A stretch of 47,130 nt of DNA from Arthrobacter sp. ISL-48 (GCF_018613805.1 NZ_JAGGPL010000015.1:1-47130), one strand, 5' to 3'; shown: positions 22,105 through 30,853, counted from the stretch's first letter. The notes: generated by a model from the sequence alone, not told the origin. Program-made: numbers and translations.

Positions 22105-23015
22105 CCGTCCCGGCGGACAGCAGCAGTGCGCGGGCGAGCGCTCTGCGCCGAGCAGCGCACGTTCTCGAGACTGCCGGACTGTCAGGGTCCCTCCTCGTGC
22201 GTCACCTCGGCACTGGGCAGGAGCTCGCGCTTGACCCTGATCGGCCCTTCCCGTTGGCGTCCATCGCCAAGTTGCCACTCGCAGCGGCCGCGCTCCACGC
22301 CGCGCAACGGGGTGATCTCGACCTGAGCACGCCGGTTCGCATCGATGACGCGAGCCGATCTCAGGGCGGTCCCGGCATAGCCCGCTTTACTTACCCGGCT
22401 ACGATCGCCGTAGGGGACCTCATCCGGCTTGCGATAGAGATCAGCGACAACACGGCCGCAGATGCGATTTTCCGCATCGTCTCCCCGCGCGATGTCACCG
22501 AATGGCTTCAGGCCCTCGGGACGAGCGGCATCGTCCTGCGTCATCCGATTGGCGAACTTTATGCCTCCCTCGCGACCCAAACTGTAACCCGGGACGTCGC
22601 CACGGTGCACTCGCTCGTCGTCTCCGCTGACAAACAAGGGCACCCCTCTCCGCTGCCGCAACTGGACATCGAGCGCGCTAACGCCGGCACCGCGCGTGGG
22701 CTTGCCGACCTTCTGCAAAAGATTTGGGACGGAGACATCGAGGACGCGGTGGCGGCACCTCTGCGCGACATGCTCGCCGCAAACGTCTTCCGGCATCGCC
22801 TCGCACCGGACTTCTCAGCCGATACTTCAACCTGGTATTCGAAAACGGGTTCGTTCGTCCACCTCCGTCACGAAGCGGGCGTCGTCGAACATGAAGGCGG
22901 GGAAGTCCTGGTTGTCGTTGCACTCACCCGCAGTCGGGTGCCGGCTCTCGCCCAGCCGTCAGCGGAGCAGGCGATGGGTTATGCTGCGCGCATTCTCCAC
23001 GATGAACTCGTTTAG
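22101..23015 (+). CDS. Cytoplasmic beta-lactamase-like protein, BlaB-like regulator
   Basis: A 304-residue protein with the serine beta-lactamase fold: SIAK at 54-57, SDN at 115-117 and KTG at 248-250. It has no signal peptide, so it should stay in the cytoplasm. The Glu-x-x-x-Asn motif needed to release the acyl-enzyme is missing: the matching stretch reads HPIGELYASLATQ. It would be expected to bind or be acylated by a beta-lactam, not to hydrolyse it well. BlaB of Streptomyces cacaoi has the same make-up and acts with BlaA in induction, as I recall. The GTG start overlaps the LysR stop. Alternatively it is a simple serine hydrolase of another pathway. Confidence 0.75.
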   Translation: MTVPADSSSARASALRRAAHVLETAGLSGSLLVRHLGTGQELALDPDRPFPLASIAKLPLAAAALHAAQRGDLDLSTPVRIDDASRSQGGPGIARFTYPATIAVGDLIRLAIEISDNTAADAIFRIVSPRDVTEWLQALGTSGIVLRHPIGELYASLATQTVTRDVATVHSLVVSADKQGHPSPLPQLDIERANAGTARGLADLLQKIWDGDIEDAVAAPLRDMLAANVFRHRLAPDFSADTSTWYSKTGSFVHLRHEAGVVEHEGGEVLVVVALTRSRVPALAQPSAEQAMGYAARILHDELV

Positions 23016-23091
23016 CAATGCTCCAGCTGGCCTCAGCGCTTCTGTGTCCTGGGCCGCGCAGGGCCAGGCATGTAACGTGTGCTGTCCGCGA

Positions 23092-23346
23092 TCAGGCGGG
23101 CATCGGCTCCGCGCTCGCGGTGCCGCCAAGCGCGCCTGCAACAGGCGATTCCGCCACCCGCACAATCACCAGCGCCTCCGGATCCAGCAGCCTGCGAGTG
23201 CCGGTTCGAGAGTCCAGGATCCAAAATAGATCCAGCCGGGGGACGACGTCGGTCACCCGGCCCTGGTGGAACAGCTTCCCGTTGTGCCACGCCTCGATGT
23301 AGTCGCCAGTTTGAAGCTGGACGGTTTGTACCCCTTGAGTTTCCAT
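23092..23346 (-). CDS. Hypothetical small protein (84 aa)
   Basis: From ATG 23346, with AGGAGGCGG upstream, the protein has 84 residues. It reads VQLQTGDYIEAWHNGKLFHQ, GRVTDVVPRLDLFWILD and RRLLDPEALVIVRV, which suggests a small SH3-like beta-barrel, perhaps a nucleic acid or wall-binding module. I do not recognise a named family. It is convergent with the beta-lactamase-like gene and stands alone on its strand. The frame extends upstream to 23388, but the strong ribosome binding site fixes 23346. Confidence 0.62.
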   Translation of the reverse strand: METQGVQTVQLQTGDYIEAWHNGKLFHQGRVTDVVPRLDLFWILDSRTGTRRLLDPEALVIVRVAESPVAGALGGTASAEPMPA

Positions 23347-23613
23347 GTGAGCCGCCTCCTGCTCGTTGTGTCCCAGTAAAGCCAGCATGCCCCGGTGAGA
23401 TTGCAGTGGTGTTTCGGCGAAGTGATTTTCACGTGTCCGCGGCGACCTGTCAGGGAAACCCTGGTCAGGGCTGAAAAGTGGTCAGCAATATTCGTGAGTT
23501 CGACTGTCCTCTGCATAGACTCGCCGCATGACTGAGAGCCGGATAGCGATCGACTGGGATTGCAGCGGAGTAGACGAAGCGGCGGGCCAAAACCGGAATG
23601 CGAGGATAAGTGC

Positions 23614-23901
23614 ATGGCAGACATCATTGAGTTCCTTGAAGCGCGAATCAATGAAGCGGAGTCCGCTGCCCGGCAACAATTGAGCGGCGGGGAACCGGGC
23701 ACCGGAGTCACGGGGTGGTGTGATCCGGGCCGGGTCCTGGCGGAATGCGCTGCCAAACGGAAGATCCTGGGTAACGTCCCGTTGGTGGCCGACGTTCCCA
23801 CCGAGACCGGCGGTACCAGTGAGTATGTCCTGATGTGCCTGGCTTCGGTCCACCAGGACCATCCGGACTATGAGGAAGGTTGGGCAGTCGACGGATTGTA
23901 G
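23614..23901 (+). CDS. DUF6221 family protein (95 aa)
   Basis: From ATG 23614 the product is 95 residues. It opens MADIIEFLEARINEAESAAR, then has DPGRVLAECAAKRKILG, and closes with LMCLASVHQDHPDYEEGW. This set (DIxxFLxARxxEDE, a central RxxxEVxAKRxIL helix and a late HPDYxxxW) is the DUF6221 pattern, common and function-unknown in actinobacteria and their phages. GAGG lies eight bases upstream. No partner gene is evident. Confidence 0.72.
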   Translation: MADIIEFLEARINEAESAARQQLSGGEPGTGVTGWCDPGRVLAECAAKRKILGNVPLVADVPTETGGTSEYVLMCLASVHQDHPDYEEGWAVDGL

Positions 23902-24001
23902 ACGGCCCGGGAGGCTGTTGGGCGGCTCCATTGTCAACCGGATCTTCTCGTGTTATTACCTATGTATCGGCGGTCTCCGAGGCAGTTTGATAGGAGTCCA
24001 G

Positions 24002-24220
24002 ATGGATACACAGTCGATCTTCACATTCGTTGGCGGCTATGTGGCAACTGCGGTGACGGTGTTCCTGTTGTACTCGCCGGTGTTGTTTCTTTTCGTTCTC
24101 CTGCTGCTTGTTGGCGGCGTTCTGCAGCTCATGGCTTGGCCATTCATCGTCCTGATCCGCAGACTGCGCAGGCCGGGAAAGTTCGACGGCGAATCAGATT
24201 CGAGCTGGCTTCTCCACTGA
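24002..24220 (+). CDS. Small two-segment membrane protein (72 aa)
   Basis: From ATG 24002, after TAGGAG, the product is 72 residues: a first hydrophobic stretch around FVGGYVATAVTVFLLY, a second around VLFLFVLLLLVGGVLQLMAW, and a basic then polar tail (RRLRRPGKFDGES). It is a small integral membrane protein of unknown role. Upstream extension to 23870 would overlap the DUF6221 gene and lacks a ribosome binding site. It converges with the NADH dehydrogenase gene. Confidence 0.55.
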   Translation: MDTQSIFTFVGGYVATAVTVFLLYSPVLFLFVLLLLVGGVLQLMAWPFIVLIRRLRRPGKFDGESDSSWLLH

Positions 24221-24255
24221 CCCATCTGCCCCTCAACGGCGGCACTGGACAGGTG

Positions 24256-25497
24256 TCACTCAGGCGCGCCGACGACCACCTGCGCCGGGCTGTGAATGAT
24301 GTAGCCGTTGAGCCAGGAAAACAGTGCACGGACCTTCTGCTGGAATCCGGACAGGAGGGCCAGATGCACCAGGAGCCAGGAGACGAAAGCCAATGACCCC
24401 TGGAGTTGGATGCGCTTGCGTCCGATCTCGGCCACGGCGGCGCCCCGCCCGATCATCGCCATGTATCCCTTGTCGAAGTAGTGGAAAGCCTGGCGGGTAC
24501 CGCCGTTGATGTCCGCGTGGATGTTGCGGGCGGCCCACTTTCCTGCCTGCTGGGCCACAGAACCAAGCTGTGGCAGTTTGGCTCCGGTCGAATCCGTAAT
24601 GTTGGCCGCGTCGCCGATGACGTACACGCCGTCGACGTCGGGGGCGGTCAGGTCCGGGCGGACGTCGATGCGCCCGCCTTTGCCCTGGGCCAGGCCCGAG
24701 TTGGCAATGAGGTTGCCAGCCTTCAGGCCGCCCGCCCAGACGACCAGCCGGCTAGGTATGTCCGTCCCGTCGGCCAGCGTCACGCCGTCGGGACGGACTT
24801 CGGTGACGCCGACCCCCATGTGCATCTGGACCCCGATCCTGGCCAGGCGGCGCCTGGTGTAGTCCTGGGACTTTGACGAAAAGGTGTTCAGTACGGACGG
24901 GACCATGTCCACCAGATGCACCCGGCAGCGGTCCGCGAGCTCCGGAGAGAAGAACTTGGTGACTACAAATTTGATGTTTTCCGCGAGGGCTCCTGCTGTC
25001 TCCACGCCTGTCGGACCGCCGCCGACGACGACCATGTCCACGGAGCCACTGGGCTCCCGGTCAGCCTGGTCCAGCAGACGGGTCAGGCTGGAACCGAGCC
25101 TGGTGGCGTCGGTGACCGAATACAACGGGAAGGCATGTTCCTCGGCGCCTGGCGTGTTGAAGAAGTTCGGAACGGCGCCCACCGCAATCACCAGGGTTTG
25201 GGCCTGGAGGGTATCGCCGTCGTCCGTGGTGACGGTGCGCTTGGCTACATCCACCGCTGCCACGTTGGCGGTGGTAACCTTCACGCGCCGGATTCGGCGG
25301 AAAATGGATCGAAGGGGGCGGGCAATGGCCGACACTCCGATCTGTGACGTGGCTACCTGGTAAAGGAGCGGCTGGAACTGGTGGTAGCTGTTCGCGTCGA
25401 TGAGCAGCACATCCACGCCTTTACGGCCAAGTTCCTTGGCTGCCGTCAAGCCCGCAAATCCGGCCCCGACCACGATGACCTGATGGGTATCCTCCAT
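24256..25497 (-). CDS. Type II NADH dehydrogenase (NAD(P)/FAD-dependent oxidoreductase)
   Basis: A 413-residue flavoprotein. The FAD site is VIVVGAGFAGLTAAKEL at the N-terminus, the NADH site is VVVGGGPTGVETAGALAE (about 160-178), and VYVIGDAAN (about 300) is the second FAD contact. The hydrophobic C-terminal part (SLAFVSWLLVHLALLSGF and WLNGYIIH) suits a peripheral membrane enzyme. NDH-2 passes electrons from NADH to menaquinone without pumping protons. ATG 25497 begins MEDTHQVIVVG; an upstream extension exists but looks unlike protein. A PAP2 phosphatase gene lies upstream, 96 bases away on the same strand. Confidence 0.85.
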   Translation of the reverse strand: MEDTHQVIVVGAGFAGLTAAKELGRKGVDVLLIDANSYHQFQPLLYQVATSQIGVSAIARPLRSIFRRIRRVKVTTANVAAVDVAKRTVTTDDGDTLQAQTLVIAVGAVPNFFNTPGAEEHAFPLYSVTDATRLGSSLTRLLDQADREPSGSVDMVVVGGGPTGVETAGALAENIKFVVTKFFSPELADRCRVHLVDMVPSVLNTFSSKSQDYTRRRLARIGVQMHMGVGVTEVRPDGVTLADGTDIPSRLVVWAGGLKAGNLIANSGLAQGKGGRIDVRPDLTAPDVDGVYVIGDAANITDSTGAKLPQLGSVAQQAGKWAARNIHADINGGTRQAFHYFDKGYMAMIGRGAAVAEIGRKRIQLQGSLAFVSWLLVHLALLSGFQQKVRALFSWLNGYIIHSPAQVVVGAPE

Positions 25498-25593
25498 TCG
25501 AGAAACGTACTCCACGACGGGTCCGGGCAACAGTGCCAGGGAATGCAGTGGCACCTCCGGTGAAATGAAGGGACCTGGGCGGACATATGTGGA

Positions 25594-26301
25594 CTACCGG
25601 CGAGGGCTGGCAAAACCAGGGGAGATCCGGCTGAGTCGGGGTTCGATGATGTTGTTCCACAGGGGAAGCCAGAACAGTATTCCTGCGGTGCTGATGAGCA
25701 GGGACCCGGCAACATCGGTCGGGTAGTGGACACCCAGGTACAGCCGCGACAAACCCACCGTGGCGGCGAAAATACTGCCGACGACGGCGGTGGCCGCACG
25801 CTGCGTCGGTGTGCTGGCGAGGACCAGGACGGAGCCCAAGACCAGCGCGGCCGCGAATGATGTGTGACCGCTGGGAAAGCTGTCGGACCCGTTTTCCGGG
25901 ATGAGTGCGTGTGTTAATGCTCCCGGGGGCCGGAGCCGGGCCACCGCGATCTTTCCGATTTCCGAGGACAGCCACCCGGCAGCAACCGTGGAACCGAACG
26001 CCAAAGCGGTCAGCGGCCGGTGCAGCCCGAACATGAGGATCAGGCACACAAGGGCCAGGATGGCGACGTTGCCCGCCGGGGAGAGCGCATCGTTGATGAT
26101 CGTGGCGAGAGTGGTCAGGGCCGGGCTGCGGCCGTGGCTGAGGCTTACATCCACATCAAGGTCCGGGCCAGGTGAACCGAAGTTTTTCGCCAGAATCCCC
26201 ATCGACAGTGTGATGAAGAGCAGGACCATGGATACGGGCAGCAGCCACCAGGAGCGCCACGGCAGGCGCCGGCCAGGGGTGCTTGAAAGGCGATGCTTCA
26301 A
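25594..26301 (-). CDS. PAP2-family phosphatase, membrane
   Basis: A 235-residue, six-helix membrane protein with the three PAP2 motifs: KIAVARLRPP (Lys117 to Arg-Pro near 125), PSGHT at 143-147 (catalytic His146) and SRLYLGVHYPTD at 185-196 (His192, Asp196). Proteins of this family remove phosphate from lipid phosphates, including undecaprenyl pyrophosphate. Location between NDH-2 and LCP genes does not define the substrate, but recycling of undecaprenyl carrier would suit the cell-wall neighbours. TTG 26301 has AAGGAA a few bases upstream. It follows the LCP gene by 24 bases and may share its transcript. Confidence 0.86.
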   Translation of the reverse strand: MKHRLSSTPGRRLPWRSWWLLPVSMVLLFITLSMGILAKNFGSPGPDLDVDVSLSHGRSPALTTLATIINDALSPAGNVAILALVCLILMFGLHRPLTALAFGSTVAAGWLSSEIGKIAVARLRPPGALTHALIPENGSDSFPSGHTSFAAALVLGSVLVLASTPTQRAATAVVGSIFAATVGLSRLYLGVHYPTDVAGSLLISTAGILFWLPLWNNIIEPRLSRISPGFASPRR

Positions 26302-26325
26302 TCGTTGTTCCTTACGGGAGGACGT

Positions 26326-27846
26326 CTAGCCGCCCGGGTTGGCGGTCTGGCAGGTCTGGTCGTTGGCCGTCTGGGCGACGGCGCCGGGGGCCGGGGTGGG
26401 CGGTGCCGGCCTCGTTCCGGTCGCGAAGTCTTTACCGGCGTAGAGCTGCACGCCCTGGATGCCGGCTGCCTGCTGAACGCTGGCGGGCGGGAGTCCGAAC
26501 AGGGCGGCGATGTCAGCGGCAACGTCGTCGAAGCCGGGGCCGTAGTAGACCATGGTCTGCGCCCGGGGCTGGGCCTGGACCCGGGTAAGTTTCGTGAAAC
26601 CGGCCCCGCTGATCAGCGCCCCGATCTCGCCGGTCCGGCCGGCCACGCCGGTTCCGTTGGCGATGGTGACGGGCTGGATTGCCTTGTCATAGCTTGGTTT
26701 TGCGGCCGCCGTTGTGGACGGGTCCGTGGAAGGGGGCGCAGCGGGGGCGGCCTGGGTTAGGTCGGCGCTGCGGCGCAGGGCCGCAAAGAGGTCCTTGGCC
26801 GCGGGTTCGTCAAGGTCCAGCCGGTTGGGATCCGAAGCCGCCGGGACGGTCGGTACGGTGATGAAGTTGACCTTTGCCGGGTCGATGTTCTTAAGCCGGC
26901 CGGCGAGCGTCAGCAGCGCCGGAACCGAGGCCAAGCCATCATCGACCGTCAGGTTCTTCGTCATCGTATCGGCAATACCCAGCACCTTCTGCGGATCGCC
27001 CAGGGTCCCGTCGGCCTTCAGTTTCCGGGTGAGGGAGGCCAGGAACGACTGTTGGGCCTGGATTCGGCCCAGGTCTCCACCGTTGGCGAAGCCGTGGCGG
27101 GTGCGCAGGAAGGCCAGGGCCTGGTCGCCCTGGACCAGGGAGGTCCCCTTGGGCAGGTGGAGTCCTGATTCGGGATCGGAGACGGCGGCGTTGACGCATA
27201 CCTCGACGCCGCCGACGGCATTGGAGAGTTCCTTTACGGCGTTGAAGTCCGCCATCATGAAGTGGTCTACTTGCATCCCGGTGAGCTTGTTCACCGTGTC
27301 CACGGCACACCCGATGCCGGCGTCGGCCATGGCGCTGTTGATCATCACGTTTGGCCGCGCATCATGTTGCTGGTTCGTGGCGGGGTCCTTGCAGGCCGGG
27401 ACGTCGACGAGCAGATCCCGCGGGAAACTGATGACGTTGACGTTGTTGTTGTCGGCGGAAATGTCCAGCAGCATCATCACATCGGAATGCCCGTACCCTG
27501 ACGACTGGTCGGCGGTGCCGTATTGTCCGTCCTTCCCGCTCCTTGTATCACTGCCCAGGACGAGGATCTGGATCCGGTCTTTGCTGTCATCAACGGGCCC
27601 TTCCGTCCGGAGACCGCCGGCTCCGAGAGCAGAGGTGGTGATGTTGGACTTGAGACGCCAGACCCAGTATCCGCCGAAAGCGAGGACGCACAGCAGCAGC
27701 GCGGCGGCGGCGGCGCCGGTGATCTTGAGCCAGCGGCGCCCATGGCGGCCCGGGTGTTTGCGGCTGCTGTCAACCAGCGTGCCCTGTCCCGGGTAGGGCA
27801 CGGACGCGCCGGACTTGGGGACGGGAATATATTGACGATCAGGCAA
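26326..27846 (-). CDS. LytR-CpsA-Psr (LCP) family protein with LytR_C domain
   Basis: A 506-residue protein: cytoplasmic proline-rich start, transmembrane anchor at about 41-63, the LCP catalytic domain (ILVLGSDTR at 94-102, GHSDVMMLLDI at 119-129, ISFPRDLLVDVP with the key Arg143, and a late FLRTRHGF motif), then a polar linker and a C-terminal LytR_C domain (about 390-475). LCP proteins attach polymers from the undecaprenyl carrier, such as teichoic acids, arabinogalactan or capsule, to peptidoglycan outside the membrane. TTG 27846 has GGAGAGG upstream. It is divergent from the paa operon. Confidence 0.88.
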   Translation of the reverse strand: MPDRQYIPVPKSGASVPYPGQGTLVDSSRKHPGRHGRRWLKITGAAAAALLLCVLAFGGYWVWRLKSNITTSALGAGGLRTEGPVDDSKDRIQILVLGSDTRSGKDGQYGTADQSSGYGHSDVMMLLDISADNNNVNVISFPRDLLVDVPACKDPATNQQHDARPNVMINSAMADAGIGCAVDTVNKLTGMQVDHFMMADFNAVKELSNAVGGVEVCVNAAVSDPESGLHLPKGTSLVQGDQALAFLRTRHGFANGGDLGRIQAQQSFLASLTRKLKADGTLGDPQKVLGIADTMTKNLTVDDGLASVPALLTLAGRLKNIDPAKVNFITVPTVPAASDPNRLDLDEPAAKDLFAALRRSADLTQAAPAAPPSTDPSTTAAAKPSYDKAIQPVTIANGTGVAGRTGEIGALISGAGFTKLTRVQAQPRAQTMVYYGPGFDDVAADIAALFGLPPASVQQAAGIQGVQLYAGKDFATGTRPAPPTPAPGAVAQTANDQTCQTANPGG

Positions 27847-27920
27847 GGGGGATACCTCTCCGCGTTTCGGATCCGCTCATGCTACTTACGGTTGCTGGGA
27901 ACTTGCTTAAGGTCCGTCGC

Positions 27921-27969
27921 TTGACGCTTTCTCGCCCTTCCACATATCCTGAACGAACGGTCGGTAAAT
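27921..27969 (+). promoter_or_regulatory. paa promoter with PaaR-type operator
   Basis: TTGACG (27921-27926), then an 18-base gap and TATCCT (27945-27950), make a good promoter for paaA. Immediately over the expected start of transcription, 27948-27969 matches the PaaR consensus reported for Corynebacterium glutamicum (ACTNACCGNNCGNNCGGTNAGT with core ACCG-N2-CG-N2-CGGT), as I recall it, at 13 of 16 fixed positions. The core here reads AACGAACGGTCGGT. A TetR-like PaaR bound there would block transcription until phenylacetyl-CoA releases it. No paaR gene is in the window. Confidence 0.65.
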
Positions 27970-28006
27970 AATGCGGTCCGCCGAAAGCCTTTGCATAGGA
28001 GCAACC

Positions 28007-29032
28007 ATGGCAGCGCAGAATCTGCAGTCAGTGCCCGATGGGCTATCCCCGGAAGACCTCGCAGCTGCAGCAGAAGCAGCCCAGCGCGACGCGGACGGCC
28101 AGGTGAACTTTGACCGTGTGATGGCGGAGGATTCGCGGATCGAGCCGCGGGACTGGATGCCGGATGCCTACCGCAAGACCCTCCTGCGACAGATATCCCA
28201 GCACGCCCACTCCGAAATCATTGGCATGCAGCCGGAAGCCAACTGGATCTCCCGCGCCCCCAGCCTGAAGCGCAAGGCCATCCTGATGGCCAAGGTCCAG
28301 GACGAGGCCGGCCACGGGCTGTACCTCTACTCCGCTGCCGAGACCCTGGGTCAGTCCCGGGACAGGATGATGGCCGACCTTATCGCCGGCAAAGCAAGGT
28401 ACTCGAGCATCTTCAACTACCCGGCCCTGACCTGGGCGGACATGGGCGCAATCGGCTGGCTTGTGGACGGGGCCGCCATCTGCAACCAGGTGCCCCTGTG
28501 CCGCGCCTCCTACGGCCCCTACGGCCGCGCGATGGTCCGCATCTGCAAGGAGGAGTCCTTCCACCAGCGCCAGGGTTTCGAGATCCTGCTGGAACTCGCC
28601 AACGGCACCCCGGGGCAGAGGCAGATGGCCCAGGACGCGGTAAACCGCTGGTACGCGCCGGCCCTGATGATGTTCGGCCCGCCGGATGACGATTCGCCCA
28701 ACTCCCGCCAGTCCATGGCCTGGAACATCAAGCGCTTCAGTAACGATGAACTCCGCAGCCGCTTCGTGGGAATGATGGTGGAGCAGGTCCGCGTGCTGGG
28801 CCTGACCCTCCCGGACAGTCAGGTCCGCTTCAACGAGGAGACCAAAAAGTGGGAGCACGGCCCGTTGGACTGGAACGAATTCAAGGAAGTCCTGGCCGGC
28901 CGCGGCCCCTGCAACGCCCAGCGGCTGGAACGTCGCCGTGAAGCGCACGACGACGGCGCCTGGGTCCGCGAGGCAGCTGCGGTTTACGCGGACAAACAGC
29001 GAGCAAAACAGCAGAAGGAATACGCAGCATGA
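28007..29032 (+). CDS. paaA: Phenylacetyl-CoA 1,2-epoxidase subunit A (diiron, catalytic)
   Basis: A 341-residue oxygenase subunit. The diiron-binding carboxylate/histidine motifs are visible: DEAGH at 99-103 and KEESFH at 181-186, in a four-helix bundle context ([20 protein letters not shown]). PaaA turns phenylacetyl-CoA into its 1,2-epoxide as part of PaaABC(D)E in the cytoplasm. AGGAGC six bases upstream fixes ATG 28007 against an upstream start at 27971. The stop overlaps paaB in ATGA. The paaABCDE order and the operator upstream make the call firm. Confidence 0.95.
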   Translation: MAAQNLQSVPDGLSPEDLAAAAEAAQRDADGQVNFDRVMAEDSRIEPRDWMPDAYRKTLLRQISQHAHSEIIGMQPEANWISRAPSLKRKAILMAKVQDEAGHGLYLYSAAETLGQSRDRMMADLIAGKARYSSIFNYPALTWADMGAIGWLVDGAAICNQVPLCRASYGPYGRAMVRICKEESFHQRQGFEILLELANGTPGQRQMAQDAVNRWYAPALMMFGPPDDDSPNSRQSMAWNIKRFSNDELRSRFVGMMVEQVRVLGLTLPDSQVRFNEETKKWEHGPLDWNEFKEVLAGRGPCNAQRLERRREAHDDGAWVREAAAVYADKQRAKQQKEYAA

Positions 29033-29442
29033 GTCCGCACGGCAACCCGGAAGTTCCGGCAAGCTCCGCCGGGGAGCTAAACAGCACGGCGGCCAAGGTC
29101 CCGGCAGGCGCCCCCACTCCGGAGGCGGCTTCCACCGAAGCAACAGCAGCAGCAAAGGACCGGAACGCCTGGGGCCTCTGGGAGGTCTTCGTCCGGTCCA
29201 GCCGGGGCCTCAGCCACGTCCACGCCGGATCCCTCCATGCACCGGACGCCGCCATGGCACTGCGTAACGCCCGCGACCTTTACACCCGCCGCAACGAAGG
29301 CGTGTCCATCTGGGTGGTCCCGGCCGACGCCATCGCCGCCAGCGATCCTGACTCCAAGGGCGCGTTCTTCGAGTCCCCGCAGGGCAAGGACTACCGGCAC
29401 GCCACGTACTACACCAAGAGCGAAGGGGTGAAGCACCTGTGA
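29029..29442 (+). CDS. paaB: Phenylacetyl-CoA 1,2-epoxidase subunit B, with N-terminal extension
   Basis: A 137-residue protein. Residues about 46-137 carry the PaaB domain ([39 protein letters not shown]), close to the 95 residues of the E. coli protein. The first 45 residues are extra: alanine-, proline- and threonine-rich, low complexity, likely disordered. PaaB is a small bridging subunit that helps assembly of the PaaA/PaaC core. Its ATG overlaps the paaA stop, and its stop overlaps the paaC GTG. Confidence 0.93.
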   Translation: MSPHGNPEVPASSAGELNSTAAKVPAGAPTPEAASTEATAAAKDRNAWGLWEVFVRSSRGLSHVHAGSLHAPDAAMALRNARDLYTRRNEGVSIWVVPADAIAASDPDSKGAFFESPQGKDYRHATYYTKSEGVKHL

Positions 29443-30296
29443 GCGACTCGAGCGCCTCCGCCACCCGCATCACGCCCGGCAATGCCCTCCGCCCGGAGGA
29501 CATCGCCTTGGAGGTCCGCACCGGCCTTGCCAGCCCCAGCGAGGACGTGGCAGAGTACGCCCTCCGCCTGGGCGACGACGCCCTGATCCTGGCCCAGCGC
29601 CTGGGCCACTGGATCTCCCGGGGCCCTGAGCTGGAGGAGGACGTGGCCCTGGGCAATATCGCCCTGGACCAGCTGGGCCACGCCCGCTCCTTCCTCAGCT
29701 ACGCAGGGGCCGCCCTCGGAGGGGAAGGGGCAGCGAAGAGCGAAGACGATCTTGCCTACTTCCGCCGCGAGCACGAGTTCCGCTCCGCCCACCTCTTCGA
29801 GCAGCCCAACGGCGACTTCGCGGTGACCATCGCCCGCCAGTTCGTGGTGAGCTACTACCAGTTCGAGCTTTACCGCCGGCTGAGCGAATCCACGGACGCT
29901 ACCCTTGCCGCCATCGCCGCCAAGGCCGTGAAGGAAGTGGACTACCACCGGGACCACAGCGCCCAGTGGATCCTGCGCCTGGCCGGGGGCACGGACGAGT
30001 CGCGCCGGCGGATGATCCACGGCCTCAAGCTGGTCTGGCCCTACGTCGCCGAACTCTTCGAGGACGATGGGCTGACCACCCGCCTGGCTGGAACCGGCGC
30101 CGCCGTCGAGCCTTCAGCGCTGCGCGAGGACTTTGACCGGCTGACCGGCGAGGTCCTCGCGGAAGCCGAATTGCAGGTGCCGGAGGTTCCGGCTGCCACC
30201 GGCGGCGGGCGGCGCGGCATGCATTCCGAGCACCTGGGGTACATCCTCGCGGAGATGCAGGTGCTGGCGCGGGAGTATCCCGGAGCGAGCTGGTGA
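29439..30296 (+). CDS. paaC: Phenylacetyl-CoA 1,2-epoxidase subunit C (structural)
   Basis: A 285-residue subunit with the ferritin-like helical fold of PaaC: ALRLGDDALILAQRLGHWIS, LGNIALDQLGHARSFLSYAG, DFAVTIARQFVVSYYQFELY and VDYHRDHSAQWILRL are all typical. PaaC binds no active iron centre in E. coli and supports PaaA. GTG 29439 overlaps the paaB stop, and the paaC stop overlaps the paaD GTG. Length is slightly above the E. coli protein, due to an extended C-terminus before a HSEHLGYILAEMQ helix. Confidence 0.94.
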   Translation: MSDSSASATRITPGNALRPEDIALEVRTGLASPSEDVAEYALRLGDDALILAQRLGHWISRGPELEEDVALGNIALDQLGHARSFLSYAGAALGGEGAAKSEDDLAYFRREHEFRSAHLFEQPNGDFAVTIARQFVVSYYQFELYRRLSESTDATLAAIAAKAVKEVDYHRDHSAQWILRLAGGTDESRRRMIHGLKLVWPYVAELFEDDGLTTRLAGTGAAVEPSALREDFDRLTGEVLAEAELQVPEVPAATGGGRRGMHSEHLGYILAEMQVLAREYPGASW

Positions 30297-30844
30297 CGGC
30301 CGTGGCCAGGCAGGCGCAGGAGAAGACGATCCAGGAGAAGTCACTCCGGCAGAAGGCCTGGGACATCGCCGCCATGGTATGCGATCCGGAAATCCCGGTG
30401 CTCACCATTGAGGACCTGGGAATCCTCCGCAATGTCCAGCTGTTCGACGACGGCGGCCCGGAACCGGCTGTGCAGGTCACCATCACGCCCACGTACTCGG
30501 GCTGCCCTGCCATGGATGCCATTCGTGACGACCTCAAGGCCGCGTTCACCCAGGCGGGGTACAACAATATTCAGGTGGACCTAGTGCTCGCGCCTGCCTG
30601 GACCACGGACTGGATGACGGACGCCGGCAAGGCGAAGCTGCGGGAGTACGGCATCGCCCCGCCGTCGGGCATGGCGAAAGCCGGCGGTCACTCGGGTCCC
30701 ATCAGACTCACCCTCGCCGTGAAATGCCCGCAGTGCTCGTCGTTGAACACCAAGGAACTCACCCGCTTCGGCTCCACCTCCTGCAAGGCCCTTTACGTGT
30801 GCCAGGACTGCCGGGAACCGTTCGATTACTTCAAAGTCCTGTAA
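30293..30844 (+). CDS. paaD: PaaD, phenylacetate epoxidase assembly protein
   Basis: A 183-residue protein of the MIP18/PaaD group. The N-terminal DUF59 part has DPEIP at 31-35 and TYSGCPAM (Cys71). A C-terminal zinc-ribbon pair is seen in CPQC (145, 148) and CQDC (170, 173), as in PaaD proteins. It is thought to supply or mature the metal centre of the epoxidase system, perhaps the Fe-S cluster of PaaE. GTG 30293 overlaps the paaC stop, and paaE starts nine bases after its stop. Confidence 0.92.
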   Translation: MTAVARQAQEKTIQEKSLRQKAWDIAAMVCDPEIPVLTIEDLGILRNVQLFDDGGPEPAVQVTITPTYSGCPAMDAIRDDLKAAFTQAGYNNIQVDLVLAPAWTTDWMTDAGKAKLREYGIAPPSGMAKAGGHSGPIRLTLAVKCPQCSSLNTKELTRFGSTSCKALYVCQDCREPFDYFKVL

Positions 30845-30853
30845 GGAAGGCTC

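Noticed and set aside
22101..23015. Second active beta-lactamase conferring resistance
   Set aside because: The general base motif Glu-x-x-x-Asn and a signal peptide are both absent, so a regulatory role is more likely.
28043..29155. Long minus-strand open frame across paaA
   Set aside because: It is the antisense shadow of a GC-rich gene. The same holds for 30581-31723 opposite paaD/paaE. Proteins are His/Gly/Val-rich with no domain.
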